DNA of 10,768 bases from Candidatus Avelusimicrobium stercoris (GTDB lineage Bacteria > Elusimicrobiota > Elusimicrobia > Elusimicrobiales > Elusimicrobiaceae): the NCBI GenBank assembly GCA_002432025.1, contig DJFE01000021.1:102976-113743 (forward strand). The letters run 5' to 3'. The notes under the pieces are model-generated. The model searched no databases and was not told where the DNA came from. It was given only the letters and a program-made list of their open reading frames with translations. The position numbers were made by a program, and so were the translations under genes. Shown here in pieces: positions 6,668 to 10,768 of this stretch; position 1 is the first letter of the stretch, and every line of letters begins with the position of its first letter.

Positions 6668-7129
6668 TTAATTGAGGAGAAAATAAGTTCCGTCCATTGT
6701 GGGGTCAGCCTGCCCATATGTTTTACAAATACGCTGTCCGATACGATTAGTTTCGTGTGCGCGGCACCAATGTTTCCCCGATTGTGTTATTGGGTTTCCA
6801 GCAGGGACTTGTACCATATGAAACTCAATAAAGTCGGGTAAGTTTGTTCGTTTTGGGGTGGCAAAGCAAGTGCGTTGTTCTTTACACGAAAAATGCCAAA
6901 CAGAAGAATCCTCTACCGAAATATCCAAATCTTGCAAATCGTTGGTATAGTGCCCATTTGCTAAATGAAAAACTTCTTGTGCATCTGTTATGGCTTTTAG
7001 AACGGTAATTCCTTCGGTTGCCCGTGCCTTGGCAACGGCGATTTCATATTGTGGCAGGGCGACGGCGGCTAAAATGCCGATAATCAACACTACTACTAAT
7101 AATTCTATTAATGTAAAACCTTTTTCCAT
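6668..7129 (-). CDS. Type IV pilin-like protein (intact leader)
   Basis: A 153-residue prepilin-like protein with a short normal leader MEKG, then FTLIELLVVVLIIGIL (Phe at +1, Glu at +5) and AAVALPQY. It is probably exported, cut by prepilin peptidase after Gly4, and anchored or assembled through the hydrophobic helix as a pilin, minor pilin or pseudopilin. The C-terminal part has four Cys (SCKEQRTC, WCRAHE, RICKTYG) that could form disulphides. AAGGAG (complement of 7135-7140) lies 5 nt before the ATG. It shares motifs with the pilin at 27-638 (LANG-Y, DLDIS), so the two are paralogues. No assembly ATPase or secretin is near. Only about 35 nt separate the start codon from a strong terminator upstream, so its transcription probably depends on read-through from the leader RNA. 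Confidence 0.92.
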   Translation of the reverse strand: MEKGFTLIELLVVVLIIGILAAVALPQYEIAVAKARATEGITVLKAITDAQEVFHLANGHYTNDLQDLDISVEDSSVWHFSCKEQRTCFATPKRTNLPDFIEFHMVQVPAGNPITQSGKHWCRAHETNRIGQRICKTYGQADPTMDGTYFLLN

Positions 7130-7164
7130 ATATTCTCCTTACCTGTTTTTGGAAAAAGCCCATT

Positions 7165-7218
7165 AAAAACGGCTGCTTCCGTTGAGCCAAGTCTAGTAAC
7201 CCAAACAGAAACAGCCGT
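7165..7218 (-). terminator. Intrinsic terminator at the 3' end of the pilin leader RNA
   Basis: On the minus strand ACGGCTGTTTC (7218-7208) pairs with GAAGCAGCCGT (7179-7169, reading from G7179), an 11-bp stem with one G-U pair, followed by TTTTT then AA. The loop contains ACTAGACTTG, which can instead pair with sequence 120 nt upstream. The 5' arm can also pair upstream (7309-7300), which would prevent this terminator. Confidence 0.7.
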
Positions 7219-7413
7219 GGTTTATTGCCATCCGAAGATGGCAATAAACACTCGGCACAGCATATCCAAAGGATCAGTTGAGATATGTTGTGCCTAAAAA
7301 CGACTGCTTTTGGACTAGACTTGTGCCGACGGTTTTTCGCCAGCGCACCAGGTTCTGCACCTGGTTCCAAAAACAGAATTAAATTGTTGCAGGCCTTGCG
7401 GCTTGCGTGCGAC
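7165..7413 (-). ncRNA. Structured leader RNA or sRNA upstream of the pilin gene (unrecognised family)
   Basis: The stretch between a minus-strand promoter and the terminator folds into many perfect helices, given here as plus coordinates read on the minus strand. H0: 7406-7400/7389-7395 with a GCAA loop. Hb: ACCAGGT/ACCTGGT, 7365-7359/7353-7347. P1: CAAGTCTAGT/ACTAGACTTG, 7323-7314/7197-7188. P2: CCAA/TTGG, 7313-7310/7204-7201. P3: AAGCAGTCGT/ACGGCTGTTT, 7309-7300/7218-7209, with two G-U pairs. H4: GGCACA-A-CATATC with GATATG-C-TGTGCC, 7294-7282/7266-7254. H5: a 13-bp perfect stem, 7249-7237/7232-7220, closed by a C(TTCG)G tetraloop. Two alternatives exist: P3 against the terminator, and TCGGCACA (7329-7322) with TGTGCCGA (7259-7252) against H4. 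I recognise no known riboswitch, 6S, tmRNA, RNase P or SRP RNA. It may be a cis-acting attenuator, a free small RNA, or both. Confidence 0.62.
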
Positions 7414-7419
7414 CTTTTT

Positions 7420-7449
7420 ATTATAACAATCTTTTTGCCGCGTTGTCTT
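7420..7449 (-). promoter_or_regulatory. Promoter of pilin leader RNA
   Basis: On the minus strand there is a perfect extended -10 (TG-T-TATAAT; TATAAT is the complement of 7420-7425). AAGACA lies 18 bp upstream (complement of 7444-7449) with 4 of 6 matches to TTGACA. The expected start of transcription is near 7413. Confidence 0.7.
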
Positions 7450-7467
7450 TCTAACCCAAATACGGCT

Positions 7468-7496
7468 TTGACAAGGGGCGTATCAAACGCTATCCT
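7468..7496 (+). promoter_or_regulatory. Sigma-70 promoter of the nitroreductase remnant
   Basis: TTGACA (7468-7473), a 17-bp spacer, then TATCCT (7491-7496). It diverges from the leader-RNA promoter and has survived although the gene it serves is broken. Confidence 0.65.
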
Positions 7497-7515
7497 CATA
7501 AAAAGGGGGGAAAAT

Positions 7516-7745
7516 ATGGGAACAGTACAGGATTTTTTTAAGATACTTCAAAAGCGGCGCTTGCGCAGGCGGGAATTGGGGCGAGTTTACAGCATTATAA
7601 TCCGCTGGTGGATGAGGCTGTACAGCAGGCCTTTAATATCCCTAAAACGTGGAAACTATTGGCGCAAATGCCGTTTGGCGTGTCCGTCGGCCAAGATGTG
7701 GAGAAAACCTTTTTGCCTCAGTCGCGCTTACGCGTAGAAAAATAA
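7516..7745 (+). pseudogene. Nitroreductase-family pseudogene (internal deletion plus frameshift)
   Basis: The start at 7516 gives MGTVQDFFKILQKRR, the usual beginning of a roughly 200-residue FMN-dependent nitroreductase. The sequence then jumps to the C-terminal end of the same family in another frame: from about 7554 to the stop at 7743-7745 it reads AALAQAGIGASLQHYNP, then NIPKTWKLLAQMPFG and LRVEK. About 125 codons of the middle, including most FMN-contacting parts, are missing, and the two ends are out of frame by 2 nt. The sequence GCGGCGC at 7554-7560 fits both frames, so the deletion may have occurred at a short repeat. The upstream promoter and a G-rich ribosome-binding region (7505-7510) remain. 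I am confident of the family from the C-terminal motif, and the break is clear. Confidence 0.85.
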
Positions 7746-7758
7746 TATTTTATCCAAT

Positions 7759-7784
7759 AAAAAACCCCCGGTTACCCGGGGGTT
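7759..7784 (-). terminator. Intrinsic terminator after tRNA-Gln
   Basis: AACCCCCGG (7763-7771) pairs with CCGGGGGTT (7776-7784) around TTAC. On the minus strand the stem is followed by six T (complement of 7759-7764), ending the operon that runs from 10186. It may also act on the pseudogene transcript. Confidence 0.85.
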
Positions 7785-7790
7785 GTAAAG

Positions 7791-7861
7791 TTTCCGGACT
7801 AGGACTCGAACCTAGAATGACTGGACCAAAACCAGTAGTGATACCATTTCACCATCCGGAA
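7791..7861 (-). tRNA. tRNA-Gln (anticodon TTG)
   Basis: On the minus strand: acceptor TTCCGGA/TCCGGAA with U1-A72 (usual for bacterial tRNA-Gln), a perfect anticodon stem ACTGG/CCAGT with loop TTTTGGT (anticodon at 7827-7829), and a perfect T stem CTAGG/CCTAG with loop TTCGAGT. The discriminator is A and CCA is not encoded. It lies 57 nt after spoVG in the same direction, with no convincing promoter between, and just before a terminator, so co-transcription with spoVG is likely. Confidence 0.95.
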
Positions 7862-7918
7862 GTAAATTGTTTCATCACAGCTTAAGCGAGATGAATAACG
7901 GAAAATCTGTGCTGAACC

Positions 7919-8230
7919 CTATTGTACGTCTTTATTGTAGTCCGAACTTTCGGCTTGTGCTTTTCCTACGGATTGGTTTTTTAATTCTTCCTCGTAGGCT
8001 TTCAATATATTTTCTTCCAAGTATTCCCGAAACTCTTGGTTAATGGGGTGAACCATATCCTTGTGGGTTCCGTCGGGTAATTTCCGGGAAGGCATACAAA
8101 GAAACACGCCTTTTGTCCCTTCTACAATTTTCATATTACGAACTACGAAAGAATCGTCAAACGTTACACTTGCAAACGCCTTTAAGCGATCCTCTCCCAT
8201 CAGATGTATTCTGACTTCCGTTATTTTCAT
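7919..8230 (-). CDS. spoVG: SpoVG-family nucleic-acid-binding regulator
   Basis: A 103-residue protein matching SpoVG from its first residue: MKITEVRIHLMGEDRLKAF, ASVTFDDSFVVRNMKIVEG, and the conserved block VFLCMPSRKLPDGTHKDMVHPIN (about residues 42-64), followed by a helix and a short polar tail of normal length. SpoVG proteins are small dimeric DNA- and RNA-binding regulators, known from Firmicutes, Borrelia and others; the role here is not shown. AGGAG (complement of 8239-8243) lies 8 nt before the ATG. The start lies inside the 3' end of ispE in another frame, so the two are co-transcribed and possibly coupled. The ispE-spoVG order is known in other bacteria, which supports the assignment. 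Confidence 0.96.
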   Translation of the reverse strand: MKITEVRIHLMGEDRLKAFASVTFDDSFVVRNMKIVEGTKGVFLCMPSRKLPDGTHKDMVHPINQEFREYLEENILKAYEEELKNQSVGKAQAESSDYNKDVQ

Positions 8231-9122
8231 CTTTTAAACTCCTATGAAATGTCGTAAAGAAAACTATCCGTTCCTTATTTTGTATTTTGCTAACCAAATT
8301 TTTTGCATCCTTTTCAGTTTCAACTAAAGCAAAAACCGTGGAGCCGGAACCGGACATCAAAACTGCATCTGTATTTGTTTTTCTCAAATCAAGCAGCACA
8401 TTTCGTACAGAGTTTGTAAAAGGAACAACGCAATCCTCCAACCGATTAAATAAACAATCTTTCCAAAGGGTCAAAGGACTTGCACATCTAATGTATGTTA
8501 TTAATTTATCTAATTTTGAGATGTTTGTCAATACTTCTTCTTTTTGCGGCAGTTTCAGCCGCGCAAAAACGCCCTTTGTGGGCACAATGGTATTGGGGTA
8601 CGCGAGCACCAAAAAGGGTAGTTTGCCCGTGGCGGGAACGGGGGTTAATTTCTCGCCGATGCCCTCGCCCTTTAAAAAGGTATCCTTGTACATAAAAAGC
8701 GGCACGTCCGCCCCCAGTTTGGCGGCAACGCCCAAGAGTTCGTTTTTATCCTTTTTGAAAATTTCACACAAGGCCAGCAGTACGCCCGCCGCGTCGGACG
8801 AGCCCCCGCCAAGCCCCGCCCCAGTAGGTGTGTGTTTATCAAGCGTCATTTTGATTTTGGCGTTTAACTGGTAATGCGTTAAAAAGGCCTGTGCGGCACG
8901 CCACACGAGGTTGCTTTCGTCCGCGCGCAATAGCGAGCCTACCGGGCCCGTCAGCGTGAGCGAAATATCCGTTTTTTCGGCGGGTTCGGCTTCCAGCGTT
9001 AAGGTGTCGCCGATATTAATTTTGGCAAACAGCGTGGCTAGTTCGTGGTAGCCGTTGGGAAGTTTGCCGGTAACCTCCAAAAATAAATTTACTTTGGCCG
9101 GGCAAAAGCGGGTGATTTTCAT
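8157..9122 (-). CDS. ispE: 4-diphosphocytidyl-2-C-methyl-D-erythritol kinase
   Basis: A 321-residue GHMP kinase that phosphorylates CDP-ME in the MEP pathway to isopentenyl diphosphate. Motifs: PAKVNLFLEVTGKLPNGYHEL near the start, the ATP loop PTGAGLGGGSSDAAGVLLAL (about residues 92-111), ADVPLFMYKDTFLKGEGIGE (about 136-155), and the C-terminal MSGSGSTVFALVE. The start at 9122 is set by homology at MKITRFCPAKVN and by the overlap with the upstream stop (ATGA). The protein ends about 25-30 residues later than most IspE proteins and overlaps spoVG by 74 nt. GC content drops sharply inside the gene, from about 54% (8581-8880) to about 35% (8281-8520). It is the probable only MEP kinase of the cell and so likely essential. 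Confidence 0.95.
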   Translation of the reverse strand: MKITRFCPAKVNLFLEVTGKLPNGYHELATLFAKINIGDTLTLEAEPAEKTDISLTLTGPVGSLLRADESNLVWRAAQAFLTHYQLNAKIKMTLDKHTPTGAGLGGGSSDAAGVLLALCEIFKKDKNELLGVAAKLGADVPLFMYKDTFLKGEGIGEKLTPVPATGKLPFLVLAYPNTIVPTKGVFARLKLPQKEEVLTNISKLDKLITYIRCASPLTLWKDCLFNRLEDCVVPFTNSVRNVLLDLRKTNTDAVLMSGSGSTVFALVETEKDAKNLVSKIQNKERIVFFTTFHRSLKDENNGSQNTSDGRGSLKGVCKCNV

Positions 9123-10186
9123 TTTAGTTTGCGCTCCGTGTTGTGAACCAAGGAACCCCAGTGGTATTCCTCGGTGGTTAAAAGTTCGCCGTTTTCGGCG
9201 TAAATATTGCGGCGGCCTTCCAAAAGTCCGTCGGTGTAAAATTCCTCTAATCTTACTTTCCCGTCGGCAAAATAGCCGAAGCGTTCGCCGTCCAAGCGGT
9301 TGTTGGTGTAATGCTCGCGGTACCAAAGCGCGCCGGAGGGGAAATAGAGCAAGCGTTCGCCGTTCAATTTCCCGTCGGTATAATTTTCCACGCTTTCTTT
9401 ATTTCCGTTTGCGTAGAAAGTTTCTTTTGCGCCCTCAATGTGGCCGCGCACAAAGGCTTCCCGTTCGCGCACGGTGCCGTCGTTTTGCGTAACGGTGCGC
9501 TCGCCTTCCAGTTGGGAATTTTTGTATGAGCAGCGTGTGTGGAGCATATCGTTTTTTATGGGGGTGAAATATTCGGCCGGGCCTTGTAAAATCCCGTTAA
9601 TATATTCCTCGCGCGAACTCAGACGGCCGTCATCCTCGTAGCGGGTCAAAAGGCCGTGGAGTTTGTTATTTTTGTAATGCGCTTCGGTTTTTACTTGGCC
9701 GTTTTCGTTAAATTCTTTTACTTCGCCGTCGGGGATAGTACCTAAAATTTCCAGCGTGGCGCCATTGGAGGACAAGGTTTCCTCGGCGACCTCTTTGCCA
9801 TTAATATAAAAGGAGTTCGCTCCTTTGCTGGTTTTTAGCACTGTGCCCGGATAATGGTGGTGCGGTTTTTCTTCCTTGGGTTTTCCGGCGGCCAGCGCGT
9901 GTGCGCGTTCCGTAATGCTGACAAGTTGCCCGTCCTTATATTCTTCGGTAAACGTAACGGAGTTGTCGGTCAGGTTGATAACTTCAAACTTGCCGTTTAA
10001 TTTGCCCCCGGCTAAGTGCTTTACGGTGGCGGACGATATGGCTAATTCGGTTATTTCGCCGTCGGGCAAGGTGCCGGTGGTGTTGATGATATTTTGTTCT
10101 TTATCCAAAAATTCTTTGGCCAGCGGAGTGGCTTTGTAATAGGTGCGCGCGGTTGGCGTGGATACGCAAATAACTTTTTCTTTCAT
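9119..10186 (-). CDS. MORN/YwqK-like repeat protein
   Basis: A 355-residue protein without signal peptide or membrane segment. The C-terminal half (about residues 160-350) consists of about eight imperfect repeats of 22-23 residues of the form YxNGxLxGExxxYFxxGxLxxxExY, the MORN-2 type found in proteins named YwqK-family antitoxins. Examples are the blocks around GKLNGERLLYFPSG and NRLDGERFGYFADG. A linker with EEKPHHHYPG separates it from an N-terminal part that has weaker repeats of the same kind (TGTLPDGEI, AGGKLNGKFEV). Such repeats form extended beta-hairpin sheets and probably bind partners. No toxin gene is adjacent, so the antitoxin name is only an annotation habit. Its TGA stop overlaps the ispE ATG (ATGA), so ispE translation may depend on it. 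The ribosome-binding site is weak. Confidence 0.85.
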   Translation of the reverse strand: MKEKVICVSTPTARTYYKATPLAKEFLDKEQNIINTTGTLPDGEITELAISSATVKHLAGGKLNGKFEVINLTDNSVTFTEEYKDGQLVSITERAHALAAGKPKEEKPHHHYPGTVLKTSKGANSFYINGKEVAEETLSSNGATLEILGTIPDGEVKEFNENGQVKTEAHYKNNKLHGLLTRYEDDGRLSSREEYINGILQGPAEYFTPIKNDMLHTRCSYKNSQLEGERTVTQNDGTVREREAFVRGHIEGAKETFYANGNKESVENYTDGKLNGERLLYFPSGALWYREHYTNNRLDGERFGYFADGKVRLEEFYTDGLLEGRRNIYAENGELLTTEEYHWGSLVHNTERKLK

Positions 10187-10215
10187 AGTAAGGTTCCCCC
10201 AAGGGATTTGCCCTT

Positions 10216-10243
10216 ATTTTACAAATTTATGCGGCGGTGTTAC
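10216..10243 (-). promoter_or_regulatory. Candidate promoter of MORN-ispE-spoVG-tRNA operon
   Basis: On the minus strand GTAACA (complement of 10238-10243, 4 of 6 matches), a 16-bp spacer and TAAAAT (complement of 10216-10221, 5 of 6 matches) lie about 30 bp before the start codon. No other promoter-like site is seen between here and the repeats. Confidence 0.45.
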
Positions 10244-10286
10244 TTTTTTAATAAAAGGAAAGCGGTAATTGTTGCTTGCCTATTAA

Positions 10287-10328
10287 GTCATCCCGGGTGG
10301 TGGGCGGAGTGCTAGGGTTTGGGAATCT
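10287..10328 (+). repeat. Palindromic repeat unit F (forward, long loop)
   Basis: It starts GTCATCCC and ends GGGAATCT, with a long imperfect centre containing GGCGGAGTGCT. It is related to unit B, which has GCGCGGAGCGCT in the same place, and is preceded by GTTGCTTG (10271-10278), a linker also seen next to unit B and in the pilin insertion. It is the most decayed copy. Confidence 0.6.
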
Positions 10329-10340
10329 TTTAATAACGAC

Positions 10341-10370
10341 AGATCCTGGACTACGACTTTCCAGGATGAC
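10341..10370 (-). repeat. Palindromic repeat unit A (reverse)
   Basis: ATCCTGG pairs with CCAGGAT around an 11-nt loop. On the minus strand it reads GTCAT...AGATCT-like, the family outline. With unit F it makes an inverted pair 12 nt apart. Confidence 0.8.
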
Positions 10371-10385
10371 GGCACGACAAGCAAC

Positions 10386-10426
10386 AGATTCCCGAGCGCT
10401 CCGCGCCGGCTAACTTCGGGAATGAC
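10386..10426 (-). repeat. Palindromic repeat unit B (reverse)
   Basis: ATTCCCGA pairs with TCGGGAAT around a GC-rich loop that itself contains AGCGCT and CCGCGCCGG. CAAGCAAC (10378-10385) lies at its edge, as in the pilin insertion (94-101). Confidence 0.8.
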
Positions 10427-10444
10427 GACTTTATGAAAAAAGAG

Positions 10445-10470
10445 GTCATTCTGAACTTGTTTCAGAATCT
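10445..10470 (+). repeat. Palindromic repeat unit C (forward)
   Basis: GTCATTCTGAA, loop CTTG, then TTTCAGAATCT. The stem ATTCTGAA/TTCAGAAT is perfect. Units with this stem are widespread in unrelated bacterial genomes as short intergenic repeats. Confidence 0.8.
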
Positions 10471-10520
10471 ACCTTATGGGTTGTTAAAAAACAACAGAAA
10501 AAACTAACAACACAATCGGT

Positions 10521-10602
10521 AGATCCTGAACCCTATTAATGGACCCCGTACAAAAACTTTACGGGGTGCCGCCTAGCGGTAAGGGCGGCAATTCAGGATG
10601 AC
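10521..10602 (-). repeat. Palindromic repeat unit D (reverse, with nested hairpins)
   Basis: The outer stem ATCCTGAA (10523-10530)/TTCAGGAT (10592-10599) encloses two more hairpins: ACCCCGTA/TACGGGGT (10543-10550/10560-10567) and, with no gap, GCCGCC/GGCGGC (10568-10573/10584-10589). The whole can fold as a three-way junction. It is about 50 bp longer than the other units, as if its loop had received further palindromes. Confidence 0.8.
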
Positions 10603-10641
10603 TTTTATTTTTATAACGACTTTGTTGTATTTCTTTTTGCT

Positions 10642-10671
10642 GTCATCCCCGAGGAATTTAGTCGGGGATCT
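10642..10671 (+). repeat. Palindromic repeat unit E (forward)
   Basis: ATCCCCGA/TCGGGGAT with loop GGAATTTAG. It is nearly identical to the reverse unit in the pilin insertion (111-140). Confidence 0.88.
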
Positions 10672-10768
10672 GTCGTTCTCCGTTGTTGTTTTTTGATTGG
10701 TCGTTAAAGGCCCTAAAAGGGCCGTATAAAAGAGTTTTTTCGTCCGGGTCCAAAAAAGGCTTGACTCG
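10672..10768. other. Intergenic end of window with a short hairpin
   Basis: GGCCC (10709-10713) and GGGCC (10719-10723) form a 5-bp hairpin with loop TAAAA. TTGACT at 10762-10767 could be a -35 element of a gene beyond the window. No coding frame is seen. Confidence 0.35.

Noticed and set aside
7165..7190. GGAAGCAGCC motif as in signal recognition particle RNA
   Set aside because: The matching strand and loop of SRP domain IV are missing, and the motif is fully explained as the 3' arm of the terminator.
7389..7413. ACGCAAGCC near the leader 5' end as a c-di-GMP (GEMM) riboswitch
   Set aside because: Only a few bases resemble the GEMM core; the second half of the aptamer with its tetraloop receptor is not found.
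7044..7499. Minus-strand open frame of 151 codons over the pilin leader
   Set aside because: It starts inside the divergent promoter, crosses the leader promoter, all RNA hairpins and the terminator, has no ribosome-binding site and ends inside the pilin gene in another frame. Its sequence resembles no protein family I know.
7911..7924. Remnant of repeat unit D after spoVG (CTGAACCCTATT shared with 10526-10537)
   Set aside because: Only 12 bases match and no partner stem is present, so chance cannot be excluded.
10201..10221. AAGGG-ATTTG-CCCTT-ATTTT as a plus-strand terminator
   Set aside because: No plus-strand gene lies upstream, the stem is only 5 bp, and the AT stretch is better explained as the -10 of the minus-strand operon.
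10287..10671. CRISPR array
   Set aside because: Units differ in sequence, orientation and spacing, and are palindromic with variable loops; there are no constant repeats with unique spacers.
10709..10740. Hairpin with later T-run as a terminator
   Set aside because: The stem is 5 bp and the T-run begins about 11 nt after it, too far for intrinsic termination.

Overview
The window looks like a piece of a bacterial chromosome of moderate GC, most likely from a host-associated member of the Elusimicrobiota. That assignment is an inference from the two pilin-like proteins with the leader FTLIELLVVVLIIGIL, from the overall gene mix, and from the palindromic repeats; no ribosomal RNA is present to confirm it. 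Genes are mostly short operons separated by intrinsic terminators. Two tRNA genes each sit at the 3' end of a minus-strand operon.

Layout. (1) 27-638 (+): a type IV pilin-like gene whose leader-peptide region is interrupted, in frame, by a 141-bp insertion carrying two palindromic repeat units. (2) 757-2551 (-): a small single-domain EamA transporter, an RpoD/RpoS-type sigma factor with a histone-H1-like Lys/Ala tail, and tRNA-Arg(CCT) starting 9 nt after the sigma stop codon, closed by a terminator. (3) 2552-2651: a compact divergent promoter region in which a palindrome sits between two extended -10 elements. (4) 2652-6632 (+): an SLC45-like sugar/cation symporter followed 3 nt later by a CBM20-containing GH77 4-alpha-glucanotransferase of the DPE2/large MalQ type. 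Together these form a plausible maltose/maltodextrin uptake and conversion operon.

(5) 6668-7449 (-): a second pilin-like gene preceded by a roughly 250-nt structured leader RNA with its own promoter and a terminator placed only about 35 nt before the pilin start codon. Competing pairings in this leader look like a transcription attenuator or riboswitch. I recognise no known RNA family in it, and it is the best candidate here for an undescribed system. (6) 7468-7745 (+): a nitroreductase pseudogene with a good promoter, an intact first 15 codons, a large internal deletion and a frameshift. (7) 7759-10243 (-): a MORN/YwqK-like repeat protein, ispE (isoprenoid synthesis), spoVG (nucleic-acid-binding regulator), tRNA-Gln(TTG) and a terminator, with ATGA coupling between the first two genes and a 74-nt overlap between ispE and spoVG.

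(8) 10187-10768: non-coding, holding a cluster of six palindromic repeat units of the same family that invaded the first pilin gene. They share the outline GTCAT-stem-loop-stem-ATCT while the stem sequences differ by compensating changes.
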